Of a stretch of DNA of 64,000 bases, positions 1 to 10,300 are shown piece after piece (within the stretch, counting starts at the first letter, position 1; every line of letters starts with the position of its first letter). The DNA lies in the NCBI GenBank assembly GCA_026003495.1, contig BPHK01000001.1, positions 186,001-250,000 of the forward strand, read 5' to 3'. The notes beneath the pieces are model-generated. The model worked only from the letters and a program-made list of their open reading frames with translations. It was not told the DNA's origin and made no database searches. This DNA is from Candidatus Kapaibacterium sp. Its GTDB lineage: Bacteria; Bacteroidota; Ignavibacteria; Kapaibacteriales; NICIL-2. Made by a program: the position numbers and the translations under genes.

Positions 1-1144
1 CCAGATTGAGCAGAACGTTCGTCACTGCTGCTGCACCGTTGGCAAGCGAGAGGAGTTCAGTGCGCTTGGCAAGATGGATGCTCGCTGCCATCGTCGTCGA
101 GATGCCGAGCGCCGCGTAGCCACCGAGCACGATCGGCACCACACCAAGTCCTGACCAATACTCCGCACCAATGAGGTGGCCGCTCCCAATAGGAATCGCG
201 ACGACGTCGCCGATGAATAGTGCAACTGCCGCATAGAGCACTACTGCCACTGCGAGAAAGTAGCGCATCGCTTGGGCGATCATTACGCCGATGGCAGGAT
301 CATTGGCGTGGTGGAGGTAGAGCGGACGCCACGCTGTTTCATAGACCGACACTGCCAGCATCATCGGGATTGCAAGCCGATAGTTCGCAGTGTAAATCCC
401 CACAGCTTGTGCACCCGCAAGCCAGCCGAGGATGGGGCGATCGGCAACTTGCACTACCAGTGCCGCAAGCGCAGCTGGAACCATCGGCAGCCCGAAGCGG
501 AGCAGCGCTCTGAACAGTCCAGCATTCCATCCCGGCGACACGTGGGGTAGCGCCAGCGGCAGTACCATCACCGCTCCGAGGAAGGAAGACGCAAGGCCGG
601 CGAGCATGACGCCCTCGACTCCCCAATGCCAAAGGGCAACGAATAGCACGTTGAGCCCAACGTTGAGCGTCACAACAAGAACGCGGAGCAGCGCAAACGT
701 CCGTGCGCGTCGCTCCATGCGGAGCAGAGCAAACGGTATTGCAGCAAGTGCATCGAGCGCAACAATGCCGATCGCGTAGCGCACGAGCACTGCAGCATCA
801 GCGCTCTCGAGGGCAAGAAGCGTTCCTACTGCTGGTGCAAGGAGCATCCCCAGCCCTCCGAGTCCAAGCGTTAGAACACTGACGCCGACGAGTGAGTGCC
901 AGAGCACCTGGCCGCGTGGATGGTGCTCGACCCAATAGCGCATGGATGCAGGCTCAAACCCGAGTGTAGCGATCGCCGTTGCCACTGCCATGAGCGAGTA
1001 GAGCTGCGCAACGTCTCCCAACGCTGCCGGTGCGAGCACGTTCGTGTAGAGCGGCGTCAGCAAAAACGTCAGTAGCCGTTGGACGACGGTACTCGTGCCG
1101 TAGATCGCAGAGTCCTTTGCCAGTTGCCGAAATGGGCTACGCAT
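1..1144 (-). CDS. Polysaccharide flippase (MOP/Wzx type), 3' end outside window
   Basis: This is the first 381 codons of a polytopic membrane protein whose end lies beyond the window edge. The N-terminus reads MRSPFRQLAKDSAIYGTSTV, followed by regularly spaced hydrophobic segments of about 20 residues, a basic loop near residue 145 (RMERRARTF) and the pattern typical of MOP-superfamily polysaccharide exporters, which flip lipid-linked sugar repeats across the inner membrane. The ATG at 1144 overlaps the fbp stop by 8 bp, so translation is probably coupled to fbp. Calling it a flippase rests on topology and general resemblance. The substrate cannot be told. Confidence 0.75.
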   Translation of the reverse strand, partial: MRSPFRQLAKDSAIYGTSTVVQRLLTFLLTPLYTNVLAPAALGDVAQLYSLMAVATAIATLGFEPASMRYWVEHHPRGQVLWHSLVGVSVLTLGLGGLGMLLAPAVGTLLALESADAAVLVRYAIGIVALDALAAIPFALLRMERRARTFALLRVLVVTLNVGLNVLFVALWHWGVEGVMLAGLASSFLGAVMVLPLALPHVSPGWNAGLFRALLRFGLPMVPAALAALVVQVADRPILGWLAGAQAVGIYTANYRLAIPMMLAVSVYETAWRPLYLHHANDPAIGVMIAQAMRYFLAVAVVLYAAVALFIGDVVAIPIGSGHLIGAEYWSGLGVVPIVLGGYAALGISTTMAASIHLAKRTELLSLANGAAAVTNVLLNL

Positions 1145-2174
1145 GCGCGAGTGACTGCTGGAAAGGATGCTCGCCGCGCAAGAATTGTTCAAGTTCGGTA
1201 ACGTCCTCGGAGCTTCCCATGAACACCGGCGTTCGCTGGTGAATGTCGGTTGGTTCGATCGTCAGCACATCACAGCATCCGTTCGATGCACGCCCCCCTG
1301 CTTCGGTGATGATCTTGGCAAGTGGGTTGACTTCGTAGATCAAGCGGAGCTTCCCGTCTGGCGCTTTTCGATTGCCAGGGTACATGAAAATCCCTCCGTA
1401 GAACAGCGTGCGATGGACGTCCGCAACTGCGGTGCCCACGTAGCGGAGGGAATAGGGACGACGCCGATCCTCCGACGGTGTTTTCAAGTATTCAACGTAC
1501 TGCCGCAGCCGTTCATCCCAGTGGTAATAGCTGCCTTCGTTGACGCTGTACATTGTCCCACGGGGAGGGATGCGTACCTGCGGATGCGAAAGCAGAAACT
1601 CGCCGATCGTTGGGTCGAACGTGAAGACGTCTACACCCATACCGGTGGTATAGACCAGCTGTGTGCTGCTGCCATAGACGGCATAGCCGGCGCAGACTTG
1701 GCGATAGCCTGGTTGGAGGATGTCTTCGAGTGTGCCAGGGGTATCGAGCGATTCATCGAGGCGGCGATAGATGGAAAAGATCGTGCCGATGGTGATGTTC
1801 GCATCAATGTTCGAGGAGCCATCGAGCGGATCGAAGACCATCACGTACTTGCCACGGCGGTAGTTCGACGGAATGTGGATCAACCCTTCGGCTTCCTCCG
1901 ACGCCATTACGCAGAGATGTCCGCCGTGATCCATCGCGCGGAAGATGACGTCGTGCGCCAGCTCATCGAGCTTGCGAACTTCTTCGCCGTGGACGTTGAG
2001 AACGCGCGTCGAGCCGAGCAGGTCGGTCAGTCCAGCGCGGCGCACGTCGCGAGCGATGATGCGCAGCGCTAACGTCAAATCCCGAAGAATGCGCGAAAAT
2101 TCCCCGGTCGCAGTGGGGAAGTACTGCTGCTGCTCGGCAATGTGTCGCTCGATGGTGACCAGCTTGTGCTGCAT
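1137..2174 (-). CDS. fbp: Fructose-1,6-bisphosphatase class I
   Basis: A 345-aa protein, normal length for class I FBPase. It hydrolyses fructose-1,6-bisphosphate to fructose-6-phosphate in gluconeogenesis in the cytoplasm. The metal-binding signature is intact (FDPLDGSSNIDANITIGTIF, about residues 114-133), as are the upstream MASEEAE acidic motif and the C-terminal sugar-phosphate region (LIYEVNPLAKIITEAGG). The start ATG at 2174 gives MQHKLVTIERHI, a usual N-terminus for the family. It is first in a two-gene minus-strand unit with the flippase, whose start overlaps its stop. A TATTTTGC element lies 50 bp upstream. Confidence 0.97.
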   Translation of the reverse strand: MQHKLVTIERHIAEQQQYFPTATGEFSRILRDLTLALRIIARDVRRAGLTDLLGSTRVLNVHGEEVRKLDELAHDVIFRAMDHGGHLCVMASEEAEGLIHIPSNYRRGKYVMVFDPLDGSSNIDANITIGTIFSIYRRLDESLDTPGTLEDILQPGYRQVCAGYAVYGSSTQLVYTTGMGVDVFTFDPTIGEFLLSHPQVRIPPRGTMYSVNEGSYYHWDERLRQYVEYLKTPSEDRRRPYSLRYVGTAVADVHRTLFYGGIFMYPGNRKAPDGKLRLIYEVNPLAKIITEAGGRASNGCCDVLTIEPTDIHQRTPVFMGSSEDVTELEQFLRGEHPFQQSLAHA

Positions 2175-2223
2175 GAGGTCTAACCGTGTGTCGTTCTAGC
2201 GCATTGCGATTGGGAAGCCAGTT

Positions 2224-2231
2224 GCAAAATA
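2224..2231 (-). promoter_or_regulatory. Candidate -7 promoter element for fbp
   Basis: Minus-strand TATTTTGC, 50 bp upstream of the fbp start, matching the recurrent TA(T/A)TTT(T/C)GC motif of this window. It lies in the 292-bp divergent gap 2175-2466 between fbp and the deoxyhypusine-synthase homologue, in which I see no gene or RNA. Confidence 0.4.
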
Positions 2232-2466
2232 CTGTAAGCACCTGGCCAGTGGTAACACTACCATCGAAACGATCGTGATGGCGTTCCTTGCTGCTTAGGA
2301 GCGTTGCAATGAATGGGCTGGAGCGTGGCGAGCACCCAGTGTGCCGGCGGAGTGCATTTGTAAGTTTGCAACTTGTTCGGCAGTGCCGACAGCTGCTGCC
2401 CTCCAAGCCTTGAGGGCAACGTGTTCCGCCAGTATGTTCCACCAATCTTCAGGCGGGAGGAGCGCC

Positions 2467-3507
2467 ATGAATCCACAAGCAGTGCATCAGCAGCTGACAG
2501 TTCCGCATCCAATCGGTCTAACCGAGGCAAGTATCGAGCGCGGTCCAGTCTCGCGCTTTATGGAAGAACACTTTTGCCACTTCAATGCAGCAACACTGCT
2601 CGACGCAGCACGTGCATACGAGGATCTCATCGAGCGGGGCGGCAAAATGCTCGTTGCACTTGCAGGAGCGATGAGCACTGCAGAACTCGGCAAATCGCTT
2701 GCGGAAATGATCCGCCAGGACAAAGTGCACATCATCTCGTGTACGGGCGCAAATCTCGAAGAGGACGTCATGAACCTGGTTGCGCACTCGCACTACAAGC
2801 GCATTCCGAACTGGCGCGATCTGACGCCAGAACAGGAGCAGGAACTGCTCGAGCAGCACTACAACCGCGTCACCGATACCTGCATCCCCGAAGAAGAAGC
2901 ATTCCGCCGCCTGCAAGAGCACCTTGAACGAGCCTGGACGGGTGCGCAAGAGCGGGGTGAACGCTACTTCCCGCACGAGTACCTCTACCAACTCATCCAG
3001 AGCGGCGAACTCGAGCAGTACTACGAAATTGATCCGCGCGATTCCTGGATGGTTGCTGCTGCCGAAAAAAATCTCCCCATTGTCGTTCCAGGCTGGGAAG
3101 ACTCAACGACGGGGAACATCTTCGCATCGTACGTCCTTCGCGGCCAGCTTCGCCCGGACATCGTCAAATCTGGAATCGAGTACATGACGTGGCTTGCTGA
3201 TTGGTATATGGCAAACTGCCAGCCGCCCGGCATTGGCTTTTTCCAGATTGGCGGTGGCATTGCGGGGGATTTCCCCATCTGCGTCGTTCCGATGCTCCAC
3301 CAGGACCTGGGACGAACCGATGTGCCGCTGTGGAGCTACTTCTGCCAGATCAGCGACTCGACGACAAGCTACGGCTCCTATTCCGGTGCGGTGCCGAACG
3401 AAAAGATCACCTGGGGCAAGCTTGGCGTCGAGACGCCGAAGTTCATCATCGAAAGCGACGCGACAATCGTTGCACCGCTCGTCTTCGCGTGGGTGCTTGG
3501 GTGGTAG
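2467..3507 (+). CDS. Deoxyhypusine synthase-like protein (DHS/homospermidine synthase family)
   Basis: A 346-aa member of the NAD-dependent spermidine aminobutyl-transfer family. The lysine that forms the covalent intermediate is in the expected place near the C-terminus (ITWGKLG, K318), preceded by the NAD-binding stretch GFFQIGGGIAGDFPICVVP. The N-terminal part has the conserved ALAGAMSTAELGKSLAEM and HIISCTGANLEED segments. The start ATG at 2467 follows GGGAGG at 2455-2460. Bacterial members act as homospermidine synthases or on unknown acceptors. Bacteria have no eIF5A, so a polyamine product is more likely than hypusine (inference). The next gene begins inside its last codons. Confidence 0.88.
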   Translation: MNPQAVHQQLTVPHPIGLTEASIERGPVSRFMEEHFCHFNAATLLDAARAYEDLIERGGKMLVALAGAMSTAELGKSLAEMIRQDKVHIISCTGANLEEDVMNLVAHSHYKRIPNWRDLTPEQEQELLEQHYNRVTDTCIPEEEAFRRLQEHLERAWTGAQERGERYFPHEYLYQLIQSGELEQYYEIDPRDSWMVAAAEKNLPIVVPGWEDSTTGNIFASYVLRGQLRPDIVKSGIEYMTWLADWYMANCQPPGIGFFQIGGGIAGDFPICVVPMLHQDLGRTDVPLWSYFCQISDSTTSYGSYSGAVPNEKITWGKLGVETPKFIIESDATIVAPLVFAWVLGW

Positions 3508-4463
3508 CGGCACTTATCCTTCTGTGCTCCCTTGCAGCCTGGAGCGCCCAACCACCACAGGAGAGGGTGCTCCTTGAGAGCATTGCGGTGACCGAGCGCG
3601 CACAGCTTTCTCCCCCAAAAATCGAAGCAGGGTTGGTGCTCGCGTTCCAAACCAGCGCTCGGTACGAACTTGTGACGCTACGCGATTCAGTTGCACAGCG
3701 GTTGCGGCGCTCTGGAATCTCAGCCGATTCCATTGCAACAGCGCTCGGTGCTCGTTGGCGTGCGAGCGTCGAGTGCGACCGCTTTGAAAATCTGCTCCGC
3801 GCAGAACTCGTGCTCCGCTCACCGACGCACGTGCGCAGAGGAATCGGCTACGGGCTGATCCGCCATCGGTGGGCACGTTCGGATGAACCAGTCGCAGATC
3901 CAGCGCTCCTCGAAGCGCTCGAACGTGCGCTCTGTGTGGCAGTTGGCGATACGCTCCTCTACGCGCGCACCGATAGCGCTCGTGGCATCCGCCCCGCAGC
4001 GCTCGTAGCTGTTACCAGCATGGAACTGCGAGATAATCCCTCCGTTCTCCCGCGGTGGGAGCTTTTCGAGGATGCAATCGCAACGAGCTACAGCGGGGTT
4101 CTGGCAGCGATCACTGGAGCACAACGTTCGCCCTGGGCTGTCACACTGGATGTTGACACGCGCGACAGCATGTACGCGCAGTTTCGGCTCTATGGACCGG
4201 AACCACTTATGCCCCCATCAGAGCAAGAGCTGGCAGCGCTGGCATTCTTTGGAGTCGAAGCTGTCGTCAGCGGAGCACTGGTGCGCACCCCTGATGGCGC
4301 GCGCATCGAGCTTCGTCTGTGGCGGATCGGAGCCAATGGGAGCCGCACGCTGATTCGCCAACGCGAGGCGCTGCTCAATGACGATAGCAGGGTCAAGTAC
4401 CTCGAAACGGTTGCCGAGCTTGGAAAAGCGTTGCTGGCCGATCCGCTACCGCCCGGCAGTTGA
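3489..4463 (+). CDS. Secreted protein of unknown function
   Basis: A protein of about 324 aa. No ATG fits; GTG at 3489 or GTG at 3501, both inside the end of the preceding gene, give a good signal peptide (hydrophobic VVAALILLCSLAAWS, then AQPPQE). The mature part is a mixed alpha/beta protein with no motif I recognise. Its second half (SELEL-like strands, a segment GVEAVVSGALVRTPDGARIE and a helix LETVAELGKALL) faintly recalls TolB-N/FlgO-like periplasmic domains that bind outer-membrane partners, but this is only an impression. Overlap with the upstream gene implies co-transcription. It is convergent with the T9SS propeller gene and the two overlap by 18 bp. Confidence 0.7.
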   Translation: MGAWVVAALILLCSLAAWSAQPPQERVLLESIAVTERAQLSPPKIEAGLVLAFQTSARYELVTLRDSVAQRLRRSGISADSIATALGARWRASVECDRFENLLRAELVLRSPTHVRRGIGYGLIRHRWARSDEPVADPALLEALERALCVAVGDTLLYARTDSARGIRPAALVAVTSMELRDNPSVLPRWELFEDAIATSYSGVLAAITGAQRSPWAVTLDVDTRDSMYAQFRLYGPEPLMPPSEQELAALAFFGVEAVVSGALVRTPDGARIELRLWRIGANGSRTLIRQREALLNDDSRVKYLETVAELGKALLADPLPPGS

Positions 4464-6761
4464 TCGAGCGACAACGATCTTCGCTACCGCGCCTTCTCCT
4501 GTTTGTTCTGAGACCGCGTGGAGGAGGTAAATTCCTGCGGGGACAAGCTCGCCCGCGGCACTGCGCCCATCCCAGAGTGCGATCCGGCTTCGCGTGCGAA
4601 TTGTTTGAACTGTCATGCCGCTGAGTGTCGAGATGCGGAGTTCAGTATCGGCAGCCAATCCTTCGATGGTCAGGAGCTCGCGGTCAGGATCGAACGGTTG
4701 CGGATAGAGCCGAAGACTATAGTGCTGCTCTGGTTCGATTGCCAGTGTTTGCACGACGTTGATGCCACGCTCTGTGCCGATGTAGAGCCGACCGCGGGAT
4801 GGATCAGTGGCAAGCGATCGCACATCGTTGGAAAGGAGCGCTGGGTACTGCGTCTGTGTGATCGTGCCGAGGATGGTGACACCGTCGTCGGCGATTACCC
4901 AAATGCCGTTGGAGGTGGCGATCCACTTGTTGTTGAGCGCATCAATGGCAAGTGCGTTGATCGCCACACCGCGGAGTTCGCGCACAGTGCGGATAAACGG
5001 CGTTCCGCCGCTGAGAACAACTGTCGGGTTGACGATGACCGCAAGTCCGGCGGTTGTGCCGACCCAGAGCATCCCCGTTCGATCCGTCGCAAGAGCGGTG
5101 ATTGTGTTCGAAGGCAGCGATGCCGCGGGAGCGCTGATGCGCCCCCACCGATCGTCACTCCGATCACCGAGTGTGCCACCATCGTTGAACCACACAAGCC
5201 CGCTGCCATCAGCGTCGGTACGGTAGGAGCCGAGCCACTTGGTTCCTGCAGCATCAATGGCGATGAACATAAAGTAGCCCACACCCGGAGGATTGCCAGG
5301 GTAGGTGAAGCCATACCACTGCCCCTGTGCGTCTTGTGCAATGAGGTGGCTCGACGATTGAATCCAGTTGCCCCAGTGCGCGATCCACACCGTGCCGGCT
5401 TGGTCACCGATCGCACGGCCAGGGACGGTGAAGGAGGGATTGGTGGGGAATCCCACGAGCGGAGAGTTGTCGTTGTTGTACTGCTCGAGCACAATCGAAT
5501 CCCCAGCCAGCAGACGCGCGCGCAGCAACCCAGCACCCCAACTGCTCAGCCAGACGTCGCCGTTGGGCATCGCTGCAACGCGGTAGTAGTACGGCGATGG
5601 AACGCGCCGATCAGTTTCCGGCGCAAGCGCTATCCAGCGGTCGCCGCGAAGACATGCAAAGCCGCTGCCAGCACGGCCCCCCGAGGCAGTCGCAACCCAG
5701 AGATTGCCGTCGGAATCCACCGCAAGGTCGTATGCCGTGTTGCTGAGCATCGAGTTCGGCACGATATGCCTAAGCGAGTCGCCTTCGATCAAGGTAATCC
5801 CTCGCGCAAGGCAGCATGCGAGCGTTGTCCCGCTCGGAAGGGGAAGCGACCGCACACGGCGAATTGCTGCTGGCTGTGGTGGCCCGATGGGCTGGCTGCT
5901 ATCGAGGTCCCAAAGCTGTTGCCCGAAGGCAAAGACGATGCGTCCGGCGATAGTGCTGAGCCCAGCGATCGTCTCGCTGCTACCGGAGGGACGCGCCCAC
6001 GCAAGGGTGAGCGAGTCGCCACGCTGGCGGAGAATTGCCGTCTGCGTTGCGACGACGAGCAATCCTGCGCTGTCGAGCGTCACTGCGCGTGCTGGGCTGT
6101 CCCACTGCCAGCCGTTCGGCAGTCTCCAGACCGTCCACAGCCGCCGATCCCGAAGCGAGGGCAACCCCAGCCAGGTTGCCGCAACTCCTTGCGCTCCTGC
6201 CGCGATGAGCGTATCGCCGCGGAGTGCCAGTGCGGTGATCGCCGACTTCGGCGCAAAGGTTGCGACAAGATCAACTGTCTCGATCGGGACGCCGTCAGCC
6301 GCATCGTAAACGACGATGCCAAAGTCGGTGGCGACGTAGAAGCGTCCGTTGTGCGCGATGATGTCGTTGATAGTGCGGCGAGGGTATTGATCGGAAGCAC
6401 GTCGGATGTCAGTCAGTGTCGCAAGGGGGCCACGCTGCGCGTGGAGAAGTTCCAGCGTTCCATCGGTTGTGCCCGCGATGATGGTATCGCCGCTTTCTGA
6501 TGCTGTGATTGCGGAAAATTCCAGCCCGAGCAGACCTTCGCCGGGGCGGTACTGGCTTACGATGGTGGCGCTCGTTGGTTGAGCTGCATAAATCCCGCCC
6601 GTTGTTGCAACCCAGAGCTTCCCTGTTCGATCAGAAGCGACATCGCGCGCATCGAGCAGGGAGGTCAACGAGCGCCACTGGAGCGTTCCAACGCTTGGGA
6701 TCGTTTGCCCACTTGCGGCAATCGCAAACGAGAAAAGGAAGGCTATTGCCGAACGCATCAT
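4446..6761 (-). CDS. Secreted beta-propeller protein with T9SS C-terminal sorting domain
   Basis: A 771-aa exported protein with signal peptide MMRSAIAFLFSFAIAASGQ. The body has repeated propeller blades of the two-component-regulator/PQQ-like type, with motifs such as DRTGKLWVATTGGI, DSDGNLWVATASGG, DRTGMLWVGTTAGL and ALNNKWIATSNGI. The last 85 residues (LRLYPQPFDPDRELLTIEGL ... GELVPAGIYLLHAVSEQ) form a type A type-IX sorting/FlgD-like Ig domain, which directs proteins through the outer membrane by the Por machinery. It probably acts at the cell surface or outside; its ligand is unknown. Its ATG overlaps the ribH stop (ATGA). Confidence 0.88.
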   Translation of the reverse strand: MMRSAIAFLFSFAIAASGQTIPSVGTLQWRSLTSLLDARDVASDRTGKLWVATTGGIYAAQPTSATIVSQYRPGEGLLGLEFSAITASESGDTIIAGTTDGTLELLHAQRGPLATLTDIRRASDQYPRRTINDIIAHNGRFYVATDFGIVVYDAADGVPIETVDLVATFAPKSAITALALRGDTLIAAGAQGVAATWLGLPSLRDRRLWTVWRLPNGWQWDSPARAVTLDSAGLLVVATQTAILRQRGDSLTLAWARPSGSSETIAGLSTIAGRIVFAFGQQLWDLDSSQPIGPPQPAAIRRVRSLPLPSGTTLACCLARGITLIEGDSLRHIVPNSMLSNTAYDLAVDSDGNLWVATASGGRAGSGFACLRGDRWIALAPETDRRVPSPYYYRVAAMPNGDVWLSSWGAGLLRARLLAGDSIVLEQYNNDNSPLVGFPTNPSFTVPGRAIGDQAGTVWIAHWGNWIQSSSHLIAQDAQGQWYGFTYPGNPPGVGYFMFIAIDAAGTKWLGSYRTDADGSGLVWFNDGGTLGDRSDDRWGRISAPAASLPSNTITALATDRTGMLWVGTTAGLAVIVNPTVVLSGGTPFIRTVRELRGVAINALAIDALNNKWIATSNGIWVIADDGVTILGTITQTQYPALLSNDVRSLATDPSRGRLYIGTERGINVVQTLAIEPEQHYSLRLYPQPFDPDRELLTIEGLAADTELRISTLSGMTVQTIRTRSRIALWDGRSAAGELVPAGIYLLHAVSEQTGEGAVAKIVVARSTAGR

Positions 6762-7222
6762 GCCCGGAGCGTGGAAAGTAGATGCGCCATCTCCAGCGCG
6801 ACCGCCGCTGCTTCTGCGCCTTTATTGCCCGCTTTTCCGCCCGCGCGATCGAGCGCTTGGTCGAGTGTGTCGGTTGTGAGCACACCGAAGGCACATGGGA
6901 TTCCACTTGCGAGCATTGCCTGCATGATGCCACTTGCTGCTTGCGACGCAACGTAATCGAAGTGTGGCGTTTCTCCGCGGATAACGCAGCCGAGTGCGAT
7001 AATCGCATCGTATCGCTTCTGCTCTGCGAGCGCCTTGACTACCAAGGGAAGTTCGAAACTGCCCGGACACGACACGATGGTGACACGTTCTTGCTCGATG
7101 CCATTGCGGCGAAGCTCGCCAAGCGCGCCCTCGAGCAGTCGCGCGGTGACAAGTTCATTCCACCGAGCTACTACGATGGCAATGCGCGCAGCAGAAGTAC
7201 GGTGTCCTTCGATGACAGGCAT
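6758..7222 (-). CDS. ribH: 6,7-dimethyl-8-ribityllumazine synthase
   Basis: A 154-aa protein, the normal size for lumazine synthase, which condenses 5-amino-6-ribitylamino-uracil with dihydroxybutanone phosphate in riboflavin synthesis and usually forms icosahedral capsids. Visible signatures are VARWNELVTARLLEGA, the substrate loop CPGSFELP, ALGCVIRGETPHFDYV with the catalytic histidine, and the C-terminal AGNKGAEAAAVALEM. It is transcribed divergently from ileS with about 110 bp between starts. Its stop overlaps the start of the T9SS propeller gene, an odd partner, so co-transcription probably reflects compaction rather than function. Confidence 0.97.
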   Translation of the reverse strand: MPVIEGHRTSAARIAIVVARWNELVTARLLEGALGELRRNGIEQERVTIVSCPGSFELPLVVKALAEQKRYDAIIALGCVIRGETPHFDYVASQAASGIMQAMLASGIPCAFGVLTTDTLDQALDRAGGKAGNKGAEAAAVALEMAHLLSTLRA

Positions 7223-7294
7223 GGGGCGTTCTACGATGGAAATTGTGCTGCAAAGCTACGCTGCCGTGCGCCAAGACGCAGAAAGTGTTCCCGA

Positions 7295-7304
7295 TATTTG
7301 CGCC
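7295..7304 (+). promoter_or_regulatory. Candidate -7 promoter element for ileS
   Basis: TATTTGCGCC 28 bp upstream of the ileS ATG, in the ribH-ileS divergent gap. It fits the recurrent TA(T/A)TTT(T/C)GC pattern. No clear -33 TTTG element is seen. Confidence 0.4.
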
Positions 7305-7331
7305 TTGCAAACTCAAGACGCTGCAGGTACA

Positions 7332-10300
7332 ATGGCGACATTTCCACCCTACGACGACGAACTCAACTTTCCTGCACTCGAGGAACGCATCCTGGAGTTC
7401 TGGGATGCTTCCGGAGCGTTCGAGCGTTCGCTTGCGCAGCGACTCGAGGAAGGCGCTCCGTGGTTTTCGTTCTACGAAGGTCCGCCGACGGCAAATGGTG
7501 CGCCGGGTATCCACCACATGATGGCGCGCACAGTGAAGGATGCCATCTGTCGCTACAAAACGATGCGGGGCTACTACGTCCGTCGCCAGGCGGGATGGGA
7601 CACCCACGGGCTTCCGGTCGAAATCGCCGCCAGCAAGGAGCTTGGGCTGCTGACGCGCAACGACATCATTGCCTACGGCATTGATCGCTTCAACCGCTAC
7701 TGCCGCGAGCTCGTCGAGCGGCACATCACGATGGAAGGCGGCTGGCGCTACCTGACGCGCCGCATGGGGTTTTGGGTTGACCTCGATGCGGCGTACATGA
7801 CGTGCTCGAATGAGTACATCGAAAGCGTGTGGTGGTCGCTCAAACAGCTGTTCGATCGGGGCCTGATCGTCCAGGGGTTCAAGGTCGTGCCGCAATCGCC
7901 GACGATCGAAACGCCTCTATCGTCGCATGAGCTATCGCTCGGCTATCGGACGGTTCGCGATCCGAGCGTGTACCTCGTCGTCCGTGTTGTGCAGCCATCG
8001 CATCCAGCGCTGGAGGGCGCAGCGCTCCTTGTGTGGACGACGACGCCCTGGACGCTTTTTGGCAACGTTGCGCTCGCAGTGCATCCAGAGCTCGAGTACG
8101 CCGTCGTCACCGCGCGTTCGACAAACGATCCGGAGCAGTCTCTACGCGTGGTGCTCTTGGCGTCGCGCATCGAAGCAGTCTTCGACCGGCAGTGGGAGGT
8201 GAGCGTCGAAGCTACGCTGCCAGGTTCAGCGCTCGTTGGCACACGCTATGAGCAAATCTTCGACGACATCGCGCTCGATCTCGACGCGCACCCAAATGCG
8301 CTTTCTGTGCTGCCCGGTGAGTTTGTCACGACCGAGGAGGGGACCGGCATCGTCCATCTTGCGCCAGCATTTGGGCAGGACGACTTCGAGATGATGCAGC
8401 GCTTCAATTTGCCAATGCCCGTTCCGGTCACACCGAATGGGCACTTCACCGAGGCGGTGCGGCAGTTCGCCGGCCGTGCAATCAAGACGTTCACCTATCC
8501 CGATGGGAGCGTCGAGGAAGGCGCCGACCGCGATATCGTCGCTGCGCTCAAGGCGCGTGGCAAGGTGCTCAAAGCGACGTTCGACTACGAGCACACCTAT
8601 CCACACTGCTGGCGGACAGGCAACCCGATCATGTACTACGCCCGGCAGTCGTGGTTCATCCGCTCGCCGGAGTATCGCGACCGCATGATCGAGCTCAACC
8701 GGACGATTCGCTGGCAACCGCCGGAAATTGGCAGTGGGCGCTTCGGCAATTGGCTCGAGGAGGTCAAAGATTGGGCGCTTTCTCGCGATCGGTTCTGGGG
8801 GACGCCGCTCCCGATTTGGGTCAGCGACGATGGCGATGCATTTGCTATCGGCTCGATTGCTGAACTGCTCGAGGGGTTCATCGAGCAACCCGGCGGTGGG
8901 CGTGTGCCAGCGGCCGCAGTTGCCGAGGAACTCGATCTGCACCGTCCGTTTGTGGACCGCATCGTCTTCGAGCGCAACGGCAAGATTTACCGCCGCGTGC
9001 CAGATGTGATTGACGTTTGGTACGACAGTGGCGCGATGCCGTTTGCGCAGTTCCACTACCCGTTCGAGAACCGCGAGCTTTTCGAGCGTTCATTCCCGGC
9101 AGATTTTATTGCCGAAGGCATTGATCAAACGCGTGGCTGGTTCTATACGCTCCACAACCTGGCGACTGCGCTCTTCGATCAGCCGGCGTTCCGCTCGGTC
9201 GTCGTCAACGAGCTGGTGCTCGACAGCGCAGGGCAAAAAATGAGCAAGAGCCGCGGCAATACCGTGGACCCCTTTGCGATGATGCAGCGCTACGGCGCCG
9301 ATGCAGTGCGGTGGTACATGGTTGCGAGCAATCCGCCGTGGAAGCCGCTCCGCTTCAACGAAAGCGACATTGCTTCGACGGTGTTGGCTGATTTCTTCCG
9401 CGCATTGACGAATACCTACGCGTTCTTTGCGCTCTACGCGAACGTTGATGGTTTTACGGGGACAGAACCGCTTGTTCCAGTTGCCGATCGCCCGGAAATT
9501 GATCGGTGGGTGCTCTCGGCGCTCCACTCGCTCCGGACGCGCTACTGCGAGGAAATGGATCAGTACGACATCACGCGTGCGGCACGGATGGTGCAGGATT
9601 TCGTTCGTCGGGATGTGTCGAACTGGTACGTCCGCCGCAACCGGCGGCGCTTCTGGAAAGGCGAGCGCGACGAGGACAAACGCGCGGCCTACCAAACGCT
9701 CTACGAGGTGCTCCGGACAGTCAGTGTGTTGATTGCGCCGATTGCGCCGTTCTTGGCCGAGGACCTCTACCAGCGGCTTCGACGTGACAGCGATCCGCTC
9801 TCGGTCCACATGGAACGTATCGAGCCGGGTGATCCGTCGCTATGGGATGAGACGCTTGAGCGGCGCATGGCGCTTGCGCAGCAGATCGTCTATTTGGTGC
9901 GCTCTCTCCGCGAAAAGGCACGTATCCGTACCCGCCAGCCACTGCGGCGCATTCTTATTCCTCCGGTTTCCATCGAGCAGCGGCGCGACATCGAGCATGT
10001 AGCACCACTCATTGCAGAGGAAGTCAACGTCAAAGCGATCGAATTTCTCGACGACGAGTCGGCGGTCGTCCGCCGCACGGCAAAGCCAAACTTCCGCACG
10101 CTCGGCAAGCGCTACGGCAAAGACGTTCAGCGCATCGCTGCGGCAATCCGTGCGATGGCCCCGCACGAGATTCGCCAGCTCTTGGAGCAGGGCGTACTCA
10201 CGCTCAAGCTTGGCGATCTCGAAACGACCATTACGCTCGAAGACGTCGAGATCATCAGCGAGGACATCGAAGGCTGGCTCGTTGCTTCAGAAGGCAGCAT

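Noticed and set aside
4518-6500. 660-codon plus-strand frame opposite the T9SS propeller gene
   Set aside because: Antisense shadow produced by GC-rich codon use; cysteine/arginine-rich with no domain or signal, while the minus-strand frame has clear propeller repeats and a sorting domain.
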